From Rehmannia glutinosa (taxonomy: Eukaryota; Streptophyta; Magnoliopsida; Lamiales; Orobanchaceae): 64,000 nt of DNA. The DNA is taken from the NCBI GenBank assembly GCA_016081115.2, contig CM071932.1, positions 60,729,639 to 60,793,638 of the forward strand, given 5' to 3'. Shown here piece by piece: positions 44,037 to 55,683 of this stretch (positions are counted from its first letter, which is position 1; each line of letters starts with the position of its first letter). The translations under genes were made by a program, and so were the position numbers. Below the pieces are notes generated by a model that saw only the letters and a program-made list of their open reading frames with translations, ran no database searches and had not been told where the DNA came from.

Positions 44037-44149
44037 AGAAATTATACAAAATACCCTGATTTTAGGAAAAAAGACAAAAATACTCACGCATCACAAATAC
44101 ACCCCTCCCGCTCCATCCCATGACAAAAATACCATACCTTTGGTTTTCT

Positions 44150-44548
44150 TTTCACTGTTCTGTGTCAGAACCCACCACCTCCACTTCCGCCTCCAACAAC
44201 ACCGGTAGGTGCTCTTCATCCCCGTATTCTTCCACTATCGCCGCTACTACCGGCTCCGGTGGAGCCCCTGTTTTCCGGCAATGAAAAGAGCCAAGTCACA
44301 GGACGGTGCGTGCTCACTCGATGGAAACAAGAACATATAGCAGCATATTACTCCTCACGTACACTTCTGCGCTCACTCCCCTATGATCGAAGACGATCCT
44401 AGTGACGGTGCAATAGAGGCCTCCGCTTCGTCTGCCGTTTTTGGATGCAGCGTGTCTGCATCAGGAGGAGGAGTCACCGCCAATTTGTCTCGGAAGAAGG
44501 CCACGCCTCCGAATCCTATGAAAAAGCTTGTAATTAAGCTTGTTAAAG
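44150..44548 (+). pseudogene. CUL4: cullin 4 first-exon fragment
   Basis: CUL4 is the scaffold of the DDB1-type ubiquitin ligase. The sequence encodes its plant N-terminal extension: a Ser/Thr-rich start (SASNNTG, SSPYSST), then in another frame MKRAKSQDGACSLDG (44281), and finally ANLSRKKATPPNP and KKLVIKLVK, the conserved block before the cullin repeat. The frame ends at AAAG|GT (44548|44549), a proper exon-1 donor. A TAG at 44338-44340 and a frameshift near 44270 break it, and no downstream cullin exons are visible. A captured or decayed fragment rather than a working gene. Confidence 0.7.
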
Positions 44549-44902
44549 GTTCGAATTCTTTTTTCCTTTGATTCGACACTTTTTTAATGATTTAAGTGGT
44601 TTCGAGTTCCAGGTGAATATTTGGGATTTCCTTGGTGTTTGTGTTGGTCGAATTGCGGTGAAAATGTGAGATTGGGAAGCTTTTTTATGTTTCTTTTGTT
44701 CTTTTATGTATTTTTCATTTAATTTGACCTTTATATATGCATTTTTACCCATTTTTGTTTGTTTCGATGTTGTTTGAAAGTTGTTTCTTTTATGTTTCTT
44801 TTGTTCCTTTATGTATTTTCCATTTACTTGTTCTTTTTTATTGTTTATGATTTATTGTGTTATCTATCTGACTGTGTATCTTTTTTTATTTCTTTTGTAG
44901 TG

Positions 44903-45124
44903 AATGTGGGGTTTCTTGTTGCTTGTTATGCCGAGCACTTTATTGGTGGGAAGGTTATGGCCGTCGAAGCGTTTGAAATAGAGAATGAACAAGCAAGGCT
45001 CTGTCATCTGCTTCACAATCATGCTAAGTTGAAGCTACAAAATGGTTATGACGATGACAACGACATTGAGTTTCTACCTCCATTTCCTAATGATTTTAGA
45101 GAATTATTGTTATATAAATCTTAA
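44903..45124 (+). pseudogene. unidentified coding-like fragment
   Basis: A frame reading ACYAEHFIGGKVMAVEAFEI, ARLCHLLHNHAKLKLQNGY and IEFLPPFPNDFRELLLYKS to TAA at 45122. Composition is protein-like, unlike the surrounding poly-T, and it begins after an intron-like T-rich stretch. I do not recognise the family. It may be a second captured exon. Confidence 0.3.
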
Positions 45125-45432
45125 TGATGGTGTAATCAATTGAAACATGTAAGAAACATAAATGAAACATGTAAGAAACAATTGTGAAACAGGGGGATCA
45201 TGTGATAAAAGTTTGTAGTAAATTGCTTTTAAATTTAGAAAAATAGTGTAGTTTTTCCCCATATACTCTTCAACATTTTTTTTGTCATCCTTGTAAATGT
45301 TGATCTATGCTTCATTTCGATGTCTGTATGCCTAATCTTGAACTAAAGATCTCATGTACTCTAGCAAAGTTGTTACTAGTAGGTCTTTCCCCGCTACAGT
45401 TGATGCATTCAATAATTCTACGATGTTGGAAG

Positions 45433-45700
45433 TCAATACAAAGTATTATTTGGTCTGACAGTGGAGTCGTGTCCATTTCTGGTAGCCGATGATGGACAAG
45501 TAAGCTCAAATTTTCTGAATTGAATTTGCTGTTCCAAAATTCCTTTTAGGGTGTTGAATGTGCAGTCCATTGGAATCAGTATTCTTGTTATTTCAAAGTT
45601 GGTATAGTCTCTATTTTTTTCCCATTGTCCATTGTGGCAGACCACAGCTGAGATTTTCTCCATGAAACTGTGGAATTCAATGAAAAGTTGGCTAAGTGAA
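45433..45700 (-). pseudogene. possible MULE-associated N-terminal fragment
   Basis: On the minus strand MEKISAVVCHNGQWEKNRDY, FEITRILIPMDCTFNTLKG and ILEQQIQF resemble the N-terminal part of plant Mutator-like transposase proteins. The following frame breaks within 40 residues. Upstream it runs into GTTGTTTC-family repeat. The family assignment is from memory of such N-termini and is tentative. Confidence 0.38.
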
Positions 45701-45786
45701 ACATATAAGAAACCTAAACGAAACAGGTATGAAACAACAAAGAAACAAGAAACATGTTTGAAACAACAAAGAAACCAACGCAAAAG

Positions 45787-45927
45787 AATCAGCGAAAAAT
45801 GGGTATTTTTATCAAAAATCAGCGGAAAATGGGTATTTTTGTCAAAAAAACAACGGAAAATGGATATTTTTGTCAAAATTCAGCGAAAAATGGTATTTTT
45901 GTCCAAAATCAGTGAAAATGGGTATTG
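45787..45927. repeat. 30-31 bp minisatellite, about five units
   Basis: Units of the form ATCAGCGAAAAATGGGTATT followed by TTTGTCAAAA, with small changes between units. Lies at the edge of the GTTGTTTC-family repeat. Confidence 0.75.
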
Positions 45928-46049
45928 TGCAGGGCCATTTTCTCCAAACGTGTTTTTAGTTATTTTGACACGAGAAAACTCAAAACCCTTAAGCCATTTT
46001 ACACCATTTCAACAAAGGATTGGAACTGGACGTGTGTGTCTTCTGTATG

Positions 46050-46653
46050 TGTCATTCTTTTTTTTTTTAAAATTCACAATGAATAAATTCACCATAAAAA
46101 ACTTAAAACTGATTACAATGTCAAGTGAAACATAGTTGATGGGCTTACATGATAATAAATTCATATAGATTTAACTTAAAATTTTGAAATCTAAACAAAT
46201 ATGCACGTGCTTGTCATGCTCAGATGTTTCTACCCCTCGACCCAATGATTCAACTTTGGGCCCTTGGGCTTGCTACAGACAATAACCCATTTACTATTGC
46301 AAAATGTTGTCAAATATTATTATTTGCAAAACATTAACAAAGCTATAGAGTTATTGTGCAGAAAACTATAAAAAATCACTCCAATAAATTGGTTCAACTA
46401 TATTTTTTTAACATTAGTTGTCAATTGACCTAACGAATAGAATTGCAAGTTTCTATATTAAATTAATCTTTCACCACCTTAATAAATTGACAAGATAGAA
46501 ATGTTTAAGCCATTATAGTGAACACCATGCAAAGCCCAAAACATTGTCGATCTTCCTAGAAACTTATTGATCCTGCAAACCCATAAGATTCACGGATTGA
46601 ATACTTGAATTGAACCGGGTTGAGTTAACAAAAGTTATGGACTATTTACATAA
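46050..46653. other. unassigned AT-rich sequence
   Basis: No frame, terminus or repeat recognised. Probably degraded intergenic DNA between two repeat blocks. Confidence 0.3.
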
Positions 46654-48192
46654 AAGGGGAAATAAAATACCATCTTTCCGGTAAACATACTACAAAATAC
46701 GCGCATATCACTTATCTACCTATTTTTTTTCGTTTTATACCTATTTTTTTTCTGTTTTTAAACTACTGCATATTTTTTTGATTATTATTATGTTTTTTTA
46801 GTTTTTTTTTTCTTGTATTGCTTTATATGTTATATATGTTGTTTCGATGTTGTTTAAATTTATTTTTTTGTTGTCTCTATGTTGTTTCTTTGTTGTTTCG
46901 ACGTTTCAAAACAACTTTTACCTATTTTTATGTTGTTTTTTGTTCATGTATTATTTTGTACATTATTTCTATTGTTTCGTGTTGTTGTATAATATTTTAA
47001 TGTAGTTCTAATAATTTTTTTTGTTTTTTCCATGTAGCGTTCAATGTGTAAATACATTTTTACCTATTTTTAAGCTCTTTTTATTCATGTGGTGTTTTTA
47101 ATATTTCTTACCACTACAACATAAATGACATTAGGTAACACAAATTTTGTAGCACTTTTTACATAAGGTACATATGTAACACATGTTTGTAACACTTTTT
47201 ACTTACAATATTTATGTAACACTTTTGTAGCACTTTATCAATATGTAACACTTATATGTAACACTTTTATATAAGTAACACTTTTTAAGTATCACTTTTT
47301 TATGTTATTTCTTTTTTACGTAAATATGTAACACTTTTATCAATATGAACGCTTATATGTAACACTTTTATATAAGTAACACTTTTTAAGTATCACTTTA
47401 TTTTTGTTATTTCTTTTGTAACGCAAATATGTATCACTTTATTTAAGAAGCACTCTTGACAACACTATATTTTATTGATTGTAACACTTTTTAAGCTATA
47501 TTTTAGTAACACAAAATTATATAACTATCATTAAATCATGTCAAAGATTTAATTAATTAATTGATGTCACCAAACCTAAAAATTGTAGACATCATGTACT
47601 ATGTTTTTTTAAATTGAATTTTTATTTTCTTTTTACAAAGTATTTTAGTTTTGCCTTTTTTTTACGAAGGCAATTAATTCCGTCTTAATACCGATGGAAA
47701 ATGCGCATGTATATATTTTATTATTATTTATTTATTTTTTAATTTTTACTAACGGAGACCAATTTCATCGTTAACCTTTTTTTATACTTTTTTTTACTTT
47801 TTTAAAAAAAATTACCAATGAGAATTGGTGTTGTCGGTAATTACTTAGGAATTTTTTCCATCGGTAAATTATTTTTTCGTTATTTTCTTTATTATTTATT
47901 TTTTTACTGTTAGAACTTTTTTTCTATCGGTAAATTAATTTTATAGTTTTATATATTTTTTATTTTTTCCGATTGAATATTTATCAGTCGATAAATTTAT
48001 TTTATATATTTTTGATATTTTTAATTAGTTGTGTCCTTTAATATATAATATAATATGATTTTCAAACTACATACTATACAATATAAAATTTGATATATAC
48101 ATTGTATAATATAATTTAATACATATATTATAAAATTTAATCTTTATTATATAAAATATATTATATATACATATAATATATATATATATATA

Positions 48193-48222
48193 TCTATGTG
48201 TGTGTGTGTGTGTGTGTATATA
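48193..48222. repeat. TG microsatellite next to AT-rich repeat
   Basis: A run of about ten TG units follows a TATA repeat tract inside the CACTA-like element. Confidence 0.85.
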
Positions 48223-48250
48223 TAAAAACAAAGCAAAAGTTGTAATAAGA

Positions 48251-48318
48251 ATCAACTTAGCTTAGTGGCAAATTGCCATTTTCATACATAACATTCGTGG
48301 GTTCGAATCTACTTGGTG
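48251..48318 (+). other. tRNA-like sequence (possible SINE head)
   Basis: TAGCTTAGTGGC (48258-48269) fits a polymerase III A box, and GGTTCGAATCT (48300-48310) fits a B box at tRNA-like distance. The flanks ATCAACT and ACTTGGT can form six of seven acceptor pairs, but D and T stems are poor, so it is not a working tRNA gene. Confidence 0.35.
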
Positions 48319-50352
48319 GCAAAAAATAGTATTTCTACGTAGTGCTACAAAAAAACTGTTTTCATAAGATTCATATGTAACACTTTAGAAGTATTCTTTT
48401 TACAAGTGTTACAAATATAAAAAAGTGTTACAAAAAAGTGTTACATATGAATTATGTAACACTTTAGAAATATTACTTCAAAGTGTTACCAATAGAAAAC
48501 TTAATGTAACACTTAGAAAAAGTGTTACTAAAAGCTAATAAAAGTGATACGTTAGACTATAGGTAAGCACGAGCAGAAACATGTTACCTAATGTCATTTA
48601 TGTTGATACGTTGTCTATAGTAACATTTTATGGCCATTAGGTAAAAGTGTTACAAAGTGTTACCTATTGTCTATAGTAACATTTTATGGCCATTAGGTAA
48701 CATTTTTTGAGTGTTACCTAATGTCATTTATGTTGATACGTTGTTTCTGGGTTGTTTCCATACCGTTTTTAATATTATTCTGATATTTCTTTATTGTTTT
48801 CATATAGTTTCCGATGTTTATATACAATTTTTACCTATTTTTAACTATTTTTGCTCATACGGTATATTCTATATTGTTTCTGATTTGTTTCTATATTGTT
48901 TCTTGGTTGTTTCCATGTTTTTTATGTTTTCATGCATTGGATCAGAAATTGAATTGAGTTTTTTATTCATGTTGTTTCTATAATATTTTTTATTTGATTG
49001 GTTTTAATATGTGTTGTTTTATGTGTATATTTTTTATTTTTTATAAGAATTCGAGTATAAAATGGATTATTGAACGGGGGCAAAATTTATTTTTTCACTG
49101 AAATTTTTTGGAAGAAACATGTTTGAAACATGTCCGAAACAATCTTGAAACAACAGCGTAAAAAAGTCCAGGAATTTTTGCTGGAGCGTAAAGTTGTGTA
49201 AAAAAAAGGGCAAAAGTGTTACTTTATCCCAAAAATACCGAGAAGCGTAAAAAACTGTCATTGTCTCCAAAAAGTGGGCAATTGTGTCAAAAGCCATGTT
49301 TGTTGGCTATTGTTTTTTTTAATTTTACTTTTGAGAGGAAATTAGTCAATGGATTTATCAATTAAGAATAAGGGAAATTGACCCAATACCCCACATTTTG
49401 GAGACAATGTCAGTTTTTTACGTTTTGTACTATTTTACCCAAATTTATGCTTCTGCCCTTTTTTTTACACAACTTTACACTCCAGCAAAAATTCCCGGAC
49501 TTTTACACGATTTGTTTCAACATTGCTTCTAACATGTTCAAACATGTTTCTTTTAATAAATTTTCAGTGAAAAAATAAATTTTGCCATCATTAAATAATC
49601 CATTTTATACTCGGAATCTTATAAAAAATAAGAAATATACACATACCTATTAAAACAAACAAATTAAAAATATTATAGAAACAACATGAATAAAAAAACA
49701 CATTTAAATTTTTTATCCAATGCATGAAAACATAAAAAAAACATGGAAACAACCAGGAGGCAATATGGAAACAAACCAGAAACAATATAGAAGACACCAT
49801 ATGAGCAAAAAGAGTTAAAAATATGTAAAAATTGTATTTAAACATCGAGAAAATCATGGAAACAACAAAGAAATATCGGAAAAACATTAAAAAGGGTATG
49901 GGAACAACCCATAAACAACGTAAAAAATATTAAAAATACCACAGAATAAAAAGATCTTAAAAATAGGTAAAAATTGTATTTACACATTGAACACTACATG
50001 AAAACAACAAAACAAATTATTAGAACAACATTAAAAATATTATAGAACAACACTGAAATAATAGGAATAATGTACAAAATAATATATGAATAAAAAACGA
50101 CATAAAAATAGGTAAAAGTTGTTTTGAAATACCGAAACAACAAAGAAACAAATTTAAACAACATCGAAACAACATATGTAACATATAAAGCAACACAGAA
50201 CAAAAAAAATGAAAAAAATAAAAAATAATAAAAAATATATGCAGGAGCATAAAAAAATTATAGGTACAAAAGGAAAAAAAATAGGTACAAAAGTGATAGG
50301 AGTATATTGTGTGGTATGTGTACCAAAAACAATGTATTCCATTTAATTTTCC

Positions 50353-50697
50353 TAATAATAATATTGGACTGGCCGAAACAAGGGGTGACATGTTAATTCA
50401 CAACCCACCCCAACCCATCAAGCCCACTCAGCCCTTCATCCGAAGCTCCAAACCTCGACTAAGTATGTTATTCGTGAATTTGATTTTATGTGAATATATT
50501 TTACAAGAATAACACCCGCGTGTGACACGGAATTTATCCAAAGATAAAATTTTAGTTTAATAAATTTATTTGTAATAGTTATAGGAGATCCAAAATACTA
50601 ATTATAAATATTAAAAAAAAGATTAAAAATTTAGAAGAGTATCATACAAATAGTTCACTTCAAATTCTGAAAAACTTCTTTTAAACTACATTATTTG
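50353..50697. other. unassigned flank before B1
   Basis: Ordinary intergenic-looking DNA, no frame or terminus. Ends ATTTG directly before the B1 LTR; this should be the target duplication, to be matched by sequence beyond the right edge. Confidence 0.35.
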
Positions 50698-52233
50698 TGT
50701 TAGGAAATTTATTTTGTAGATTTTTATGATACCATGTAAAACTTAAACTAGAAAGTTGGCACCCCATTTTCCTTGTAATTTGCATTGTATTAGATAGGGC
50801 TGGAAAAGTTGAGTCAATTCAGCTATGCCTAGAAATACAAGAAGTCAACTGAAGACTGAAGTGAAGACTCCGTTGCAAGACAGCTGAGTATGGCAAAGAA
50901 GAAAAGTCAAGAACTCGACTGAAGGTGTATCAGCTGTGAAACAGTTGTGTGAAGAGTCAGTCAAGTCAACTCAAGAAGCAAAGTCTCAAGTTGAAGTGAC
51001 AGATGAGTCATGCAAAGATTGGAAGCTAACTCAAGTCACCTGGGAATAAAAGATTGCAGTCAAGTCAAGACAACTGAATGAGATCCATTGATGAATGTCA
51101 AGAATGTTACTCAGAATGGTAACATGTTAAAGTTGTCAGAGATAAAGTGTTAGTTCCAGTTGTGTGCAAAAGGAACAAACCAATGCGAAGCTAATCGCAC
51201 TGTTGTCGAAACGCCGCAATCTTTGCAAGACATTAAATACGAGGAAACGTCAACATCAAGGACTGCAACAAGACAAGCCAACGTACACAAGTCACTTTTG
51301 AAATTAGCCTATCTCTTCAATGGGCAAAATTTCAAAAGTTCACTATAAAAGACTGAGGAAATTAATTGAAAAAAGGTTACCTTGCACACCTGAGAAATCA
51401 AGCATTATTCAAGCTATTAACTAGCAAATATTGTCAAGTATATTCAAGCAAATCCTCAAGCCTGAAACTCGAAGAAAATCGATCCAACACAAGCTGTGAA
51501 GAAAAGAAAACTTCAAATATGTTGAAGAGGAAACTTTTGAAGAATCAAAAGGGGTATACTCTCCAAGGAGGATTGTAGGAAGGTTCAAGGTCGAACCAAC
51601 ATCAGTGATTGGAGGGCTTCGTGATCAAATTCAAGAGCTTGAGAAAGCGAGCTGAAGTAGCAAGGCAGCTGCCCTGTGAAGAAGCTGAGTCGCAAGAGAA
51701 GCCAGCTGTGTGACCAAGGTTGTCTATAGACTGTTCACCACGTTGTAAACTAATCTGTTACATAGTGGATTACTCCAGGAGTTGGGAACGAGAGGATTAG
51801 AAGAATTACCCCATCTTCGAACCTCTATAAAAATTAACTGTGTTATTTATTTTTTTCAGCACATTTATATTTATGCATACATACATCATATTTGCTGATA
51901 AATTCATATTTGCTATCCAACTGATTAATAACCAAGTGTTAAAATCAAGTATTAAAACAAGCTTAAAACAATTCAGAGGGTGTTAAGTCTTCCGCTGATA
52001 AAACCAACACAGCCAAGTTAAAGTTCATGTTAAACAGCCGGGTTATTCTATCAACATCATTATCGAGTCTGTTGAGTGGCTAACTTAGCTGAATAACCAA
52101 CTTAGCTGTCCCTCAAGGACACAGCTGTTTGAGTTAATTATGTTATAATTTTAAAAAGGACTAAAATCGAAAAGTTGGTAAGGTTTATTCAACCCCCCCT
52201 TCTAAACCTTACTCACACCCCTTGGGACCTACA
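50698..52233 (+). repeat. B1 5' LTR
   Basis: Starts TGTTAGGAAATTT, ends GGGACCTACA. Homologous to 31598-33162 and 60624-62136. TATA box TATAAAAG at 51344-51351. Between 50812 and 51252 upstream of it I count nine GTCAA motifs (TTGAC, the W-box core, on the other strand) and several GAGTCA and CAGCTG elements. Confidence 0.88.
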
Positions 52234-52235
52234 AG

Positions 52236-52250
52236 TAGTATCAGAGTGGT
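52236..52250 (+). other. B1 primer-binding site
   Basis: TAGTATCAGAGTGG starts two bases after the LTR, close to the copia initiator-Met consensus TGGTATCAGAGC. Confidence 0.75.
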
Positions 52251-52359
52251 TGGTTCATTGAGCCTTCTGCACTGGTTAATGAACTAGATCTTTATCTTTT
52301 CAAAAAGGTTTTGAACACTTGCATTTTCAAGATCTTTCATTTTCAGCAAAGTTATTATC

Positions 52360-54568
52360 ATGGAAGCAAATTTGATACACATTCCTATGTTCACTGTTGA
52401 AGAATTTGACGACTTTAAAATTCGTATGCCGGCTCATCTATCTGCTCTACACGATGAAATGTGGCTTGTGATAGAGGATGGGACACTGCAAATATTGAAG
52501 TGAACACGGCTGCAATAAGAGCAGCTGCAGCTGAAGGAGAGGAAATTGCTGCTGAAGCAAGACCAGCCATGGTTGAAAAACCAAGGACTGAGTGGACAAA
52601 TGAAGATAGGAATAAACTGACTTTAATATGTGAAGGATCAGAACAAATTAAAGAAAATACATTATTTGTTGTTGTTCAAAAATTAGAGAATGTGAAAATG
52701 CTTGCAGGTGAAACCATGGATCGGCTAGATGTCAGATTCACTGAGATCACAAATGAGCTTTCAGCTCTTGGGAAGGAATACACACAAAAGGAGATGTGTT
52801 TGAAGATACTAAGAAGCCTCCCCGCTGAATGGGAAATGAAAACTATGGCTCTGAGACATTCCATGGACCTCTCAAGAACATCAACCCATGAGCTATTCTC
52901 AGACCTCAAAGCCTATGAGTTTGAGCTGAGAAGAAAAGAGCAAGAGGAGACAGGTGTACCCAAGACAACTGCACTGGTAGTTAAGGATGGAAAGAGAGTT
53001 GAACCAAAGGAAGCCATAGTCCAAGAGAAATTGCCCTAATGGTTAAAAGATTCAACAAGTTCTTCAATAATAACTATAAATAAACAAGGGTGAAACCTCC
53101 AGGAGACATTCAACTCCCTCTAAGTCAAGGGAAGATAGGCAACCTAAGAGAGCTGAGCATCAAAGGGTAGAATATCGGAGAGATGATAACCCAAGAACAG
53201 AAAGAGCTGATCAAAGAGTTGAGAACCTGTGTTGGAACTGCAGACAATCAGGACTGCAGTTGATTGTTTCAATCCACCTGTCAACAAATATAAGAATGAA
53301 GAAGAAAGACAAGTCTTCAGAGAAAGAAGACATGAAAAGAAGAAAGCCATGTTGGCTACTGAGACTGCTAAGTCTAAAAAGCAGTAGACTCAGAGAGTAG
53401 TGAAGCTAACTACTCAAGGGACTCTGAAGAAGAGGCCATGATCTATCTTATGGCTAAAGAACAAGATCAACCAGACCAAGAAGATGAGGTACACTCTAAC
53501 TCATCTCATTCAGATTCAAGTGATAGTGATTGTGATACACACACTTCATCACCCACTAATCTTTATGATTCATTAGGAAAAATGATGAAAGATTTTGAGC
53601 ATATTAAATCCTCACACACATTTGTAAATGAGGAAAACATCCAGCTCAAAAGCCAAAACTCACAACTGACTAACGAGCTGAGTACTCTAAGCCAAAACAC
53701 AAAGGTGAAGGCTGGGAATGCCAAAATAATAGCAGAGATAGCTGATATAGAAAAGAGGGAAAAAGATCACAAAAATGTGATTGCCTCATTTACAAAGGCA
53801 TCCAAATCATTGGATGATCTTATCATGAGTCAAAAAGAATATGGAGATAAGACAGGCATAGGATTTAATTCCTTTGTGCACAGTCAAACTCCAAGAGTGA
53901 ATTTGGAAAAAAGATCTTCAAGCAATGAAGCATCTCATAAATCCAAAACACCAAATGTTGCACCCACATTCACTACTAAGCACAATCACAAACATACTAG
54001 CCTTGGATATAAAGAGAAATGAAAATAGCCAGTTGAGTATGTTGAGAGGACAACAGAGAAGAAATCCAGCAGAGTTCCTCAACAAACTCCAAACAGAAAA
54101 TACTCTGTGAAAAGCAAACAGAGCTATCAGAAACCCCAGAAATTTCATCAGAGAAATACATATAATGGGAATGGTAGAAACTATCCAAACCAAGCTGATT
54201 GGAACAATGTGTAATATCAGCAAAGACCAATGAAATACAAGCCTAAATGGCAGAGACCTAAACCTCAACAAAGGTCATTCCAAAGGAAAAAGAGCTATTA
54301 TCAGCACACATATGCACCCAAGCACTACACTCAGAAACATCACAATTATCCCAAGAAAGCAATTGCTAAAACACACAAACAGGCATACAAACAAAAGAGA
54401 CAACTGTATGAACCTAAAACCCCCAAGCAATTTGATAATGCGCACAATGATTATGGCACTGATAGATGGCAACCTCTTAGAGTCAAGTCCTTTGGCTATA
54501 GGTTGGTTGGATCATCTTATAGCAATAACCCCTCAGGACCTAGGCAAGTATGGGTACCTAAAAACTAA
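52360..54568 (+). pseudogene. B1 Gag, frameshifted
   Basis: ATG at 52360 (MEANLIHIPMFTVEEFDDFK). A frameshift before 52500 leads to the 52461-53039 frame with TEWTNEDRNKLTLICEGSEQ and CLKILRSLPAEWEMKTMAL, the UBN2 core. The zinc knuckle near 53230 is split (CWNCRQSG then DCFNP in another frame). 53438-54022 is an acidic and coiled-coil part with SLDDLIMSQKEYGDKTGIGF, common in SIRE-like Gag. A basic Gln/Lys/His region follows, ending GPRQVWVPKN and TAA at 54566. Another TGA follows three codons later. Confidence 0.78.
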
Positions 54569-55683
54569 TTTCCTTGATTGCAGGTTCAAGGAACAGCTGA
54601 GTGCCAAGGAACCTGGTACATGGATAGTGGTTGTACCAGACATATGACAGGAACCAAGAAAAACCTCTCAAGATTCAAGGAGATTAGAGGTGCAAAACTC
54701 ATATTTGGAGGAAATAAAGCTCCAGGGGAAATCAAAGGCACATGATCTATCAAGAAGAATGGATTGGAAATCACAGATGTTGATTATGTTAAAGGCCTCA
54801 ACTTCAACCTATTAAGCATCAGTCAACTGTGTGACAAGGGCTACAATGTTAGATACAATATAGGGATGTTCCAGATCAAAGATGTTGGATCAAATGAAAT
54901 AGTGTTGCAAGGATCAAGATAGAAGAATATGTATGTGGTAGATTGGTCTACTGCTACACCAAGCACTTGTCTGTTAGCAAATAGCACAGCTGAATCAAGT
55001 TGGTTGTGACACAAGAAGCTGAGTCATCTGAATTTCAAGACAATCGACAAGCTTGCAAGAAGTCATATTGTGGAAGGATTGCCAGTCTCTGTGTACAAGA
55101 AAGAAAGTGTATGTGATGCATGCCAGATGGGAAATCAAATAAAATCTTCATTCAAGGACAAGCCAAGTCCTTCTTCAACAAGGATATTACATTTGTTGCA
55201 TATGGATCTATTTGGTCCTGTTGAACCAGCCAACATAAGTGGAAAGAAATATACCTTAGTGGTGGTAGAAGATTATTCAAGATATACATGGACAATCTTC
55301 ATGTACAAAAAGAAGGAAACTTTGCAGAAGTTACCTAAGCTGATGAAAAGTGTTCAAAATGAAAAGAGCCAAATCATTATAAAAATAAGGTCTGACAGAG
55401 GAACTGAGTTATCTGCAGCAAGAACTCCACAACAGAATGGAGTAGCTGAAGGGAGGAACAGAACTCCCAAGGAAGCAGCAAGGACCATGTTAGTTGAAGT
55501 TGGATTACCTAAGAGATTTTAGGCTGAAGCCATTAACGCAACATGCTATACTCAAAATAGATGCATGATCAATAGGCAATTAACAAAAACTCCCTATGAG
55601 ATTTGGACAGGTGAAAGCCAAATGTTGGATACTTCGGGATATTTGGTTGCAAATGCTTCATCCATAACAATGGCAAGGATAAT
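54569..55683 (+). pseudogene. B1 protease and integrase
   Basis: Protease TWYMDSGCTRHMTGTKKN near 54620, then LNFNLLSISQLCDKGYN, the pre-integrase finger (CDACQMGNQIKSSF) and integrase core LVVVEDYSRYTWTIF and IRSDRGTEL. About 18 residues between the second Asp and ARTPQQNGVAEGRN are deleted compared with B2 (GTEFVNEI...IAHEL). TAG at 55520-55522 (PKRF-stop-AEAI) is at the same codon as in B2. Confidence 0.82.

Larger units (their letters stand above)
47112..48736. mobile_element. CACTA-like non-autonomous element with GTAACAC subterminal repeats
   Basis: Left end CACTACAACATAAATGACAT; the right end, reverse complemented, is TCAACATAAATGACAT with its outermost bases lost. Many copies of GTAACACTTTT near the left and AAAGTGTTAC near the right form subterminal repeats. 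TAC flanks both sides (47109-47111, 48737-48739), and the right arm of the palindrome holds the uninterrupted site. A near-copy of the right terminus at 48590-48612 leaves the exact right end open. Confidence 0.6.
46654..50352. repeat. giant inverted repeat (about 1 kb arms) of the GTTGTTTC family
   Basis: The left arm is 46654-47111 plus 48740-49289 and the right arm is 49376-50352; the arms are reverse complements with scattered changes. The loop is about 85 bp. Matching landmarks: TTGGAGACAATG near the centre, TCGAGTATAAAATGGATTAT, GTAAAAATTGTATTTACAC and TACCTATTTTTTTT at the outer ends. The left arm is split by the element at 47112-48736. No coding content; the many Phe-rich frames come from the T-runs. 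Confidence 0.8.

Noticed and set aside
48251..48318. Functional tRNA gene
   Set aside because: D and T stems do not pair properly and no clear anticodon arm forms.
46818..50342. Several Phe/Tyr/Cys-rich small ORFs that look like membrane proteins
   Set aside because: They arise from T-rich GTTGTTTC repeats on both arms of the palindrome, without conserved frames.
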